Of a DNA stretch of 14,797 nt, positions 14,348 through 14,797 are shown piece by piece. Source of the stretch: Parvularculaceae bacterium UBA4496 (lineage in GTDB: Bacteria > Pseudomonadota > Alphaproteobacteria > Caulobacterales > Parvularculaceae); NCBI GenBank assembly GCA_002388885.1, contig DGNI01000172.1, positions 13,423 to 28,219 of the forward strand, given 5' to 3'. Numbering within the stretch: the first letter of the stretch is position 1; each line of letters begins with the position of its first letter. A program made the position numbers and the translations under genes. The notes beneath the pieces were generated by a model. That model did not search any database and was not told the origin of the DNA. It saw only the letters and a list, made by a program, of their open reading frames with translations.

Positions 14348-14797
14348 TCAACTTGCCGCCGGCAACAACACTGCGGCGGCAAGCCCCAGGAACACGAAGA
14401 AACCGACAATATCCGTAACTGTCGTCACGAATACGGCCGACGAAACCGCCGGGTCGGCGCCCGCGCGCTGAAGGCCGATCGGGATCAAGATGCCGGCAAG
14501 GCCCGCCGCCAGAAGATTGATGATCATGGCGACGCCGACCACCAGACCGAGATTGATCGCGTCGGCTTCACTCCCCCAACCGCTGGCGAAGTACCATACG
14601 CCTGCAAGCGCGCCCATGATCACCGCGAAAATCACGCCGTTCAAAAATCCCACCAGCGCTTCACGAAAAACGATCCGTGCGGCGTTGGTTGCGGTGAGGT
14701 CTTTGGTGGCGAGCGAGCGCACAACAACCGTCAGCGTTTGCGTGCCCGCATTGCCGCCCATGGAGGCGACAATCGGCATCAGCACCGCCAGCGCCAC
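14348..14797 (-). CDS. mgtE: MgtE-type magnesium channel, C-terminal membrane domain (5' end outside window)
   Basis: 149 codons of the C-terminal end of an MgtE Mg2+ transporter; the N-domain, CBS pair and first helices lie beyond the right edge. The visible part begins inside the pore domain with PIVASMGGNAGTQTLTVVVR, the family's most conserved segment. It then has three to four helices, including REALVGFLNGVIF and INLLAAGLAG, and GADPAVSSAVFVTTVTDIVG. D129 in TTVTD corresponds to the pore-lining Asp that binds dehydrating Mg2+ (D432 in Thermus MgtE). The protein ends at VLLPAAS. It is convergent with the PEP-CTERM gene, with only 3 bases between stops. Expression would normally be gated by Mg2+ through the missing cytosolic domain. 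The first codon in the window is not a start. Confidence 0.93.
   Translation of the reverse strand: MALAVLMPIVASMGGNAGTQTLTVVVRSLATKDLTATNAARIVFREALVGFLNGVIFAVIMGALAGVWYFASGWGSEADAINLGLVVGVAMIINLLAAGLAGILIPIGLQRAGADPAVSSAVFVTTVTDIVGFFVFLGLAAAVLLPAAS
14352..14383. terminator. 10-bp inverted repeat between convergent PEP-CTERM and mgtE genes
   Basis: CTTGCCGCCG (14352-14361) and CGGCGGCAAG (14374-14383) pair perfectly around a 12-base loop, starting 8 bases after the PEP-CTERM stop and within the last mgtE codons. The left arm also forms part of a smaller palindrome, TTGCCG-C-CGGCAA (14353-14365). No T-run follows on either strand, so it is not a classical intrinsic terminator, but it could stop or stabilise both convergent transcripts. 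Confidence 0.35.

Overview
The window reads as chromosomal DNA of a GC-rich alphaproteobacterium. The best evidence is a MipZ division-plane ATPase, a DUF1489 protein, and lysozyme, GGDEF and M23 proteins of alphaproteobacterial type. A PEP-CTERM sorting signal near the right end implies an exosortase elsewhere in the genome. That mix fits a marine, Caulobacterales/Parvularculales-like lineage, but species cannot be read from the sequence. I saw no rRNA, tRNA, CRISPR array, transposase or prophage block.

Layout, left to right. (1) 1-2112, minus: a YdbH-like AsmA-type envelope protein gene broken by one in-frame TAA at 829-831, with coding continuing in the same frame to the window edge. (2) 2269-4065, plus: a membrane-anchored M23 endopeptidase. 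(3) 5282-4068, minus: a small apparent operon with an uncertain 98-aa ORF, a secreted protein of six 11-residue SFPD repeats, and a lipoprotein. (4) 5324-6748, plus: an RhlE-like DEAD-box helicase. (5) 6889-7953, plus: a GGDEF diguanylate cyclase. (6) 9312-7950, minus: mipZ, then a membrane J-domain protein. (7) 9427-10254, plus: a PapD-like periplasmic chaperone without usher or pilin. (8) 11024-10251, minus: a SPOR-domain lipoprotein with a near-consensus promoter. (9) 13364-11142, minus: an apparent operon of a GH24 lysozyme with two C-terminal membrane helices, DUF1489, and a secreted protein with a calcium-loop-like motif. (10) 13788-14344, plus: a PEP-CTERM protein split over two frames at a T5 run. 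(11) 14797-14348, minus: the C-terminal part of an MgtE Mg2+ channel.

Most genes act in or on the cell envelope: M23 and GH24 peptidoglycan enzymes, SPOR binding of denuded glycan, MipZ control of FtsZ, YdbH-type lipid transport, c-di-GMP synthesis and exosortase-linked export. The window is gene-dense. Convergent neighbours abut or share stop codons, and two pairs overlap by exactly TTAA.

The points most worth following up are the in-frame stop in the ydbH-like gene, the SFPD-repeat operon, the split PEP-CTERM gene with an imperfect sigma-54-like site upstream, and the lysozyme lacking the usual middle catalytic Asp while carrying a C-terminal membrane hairpin.
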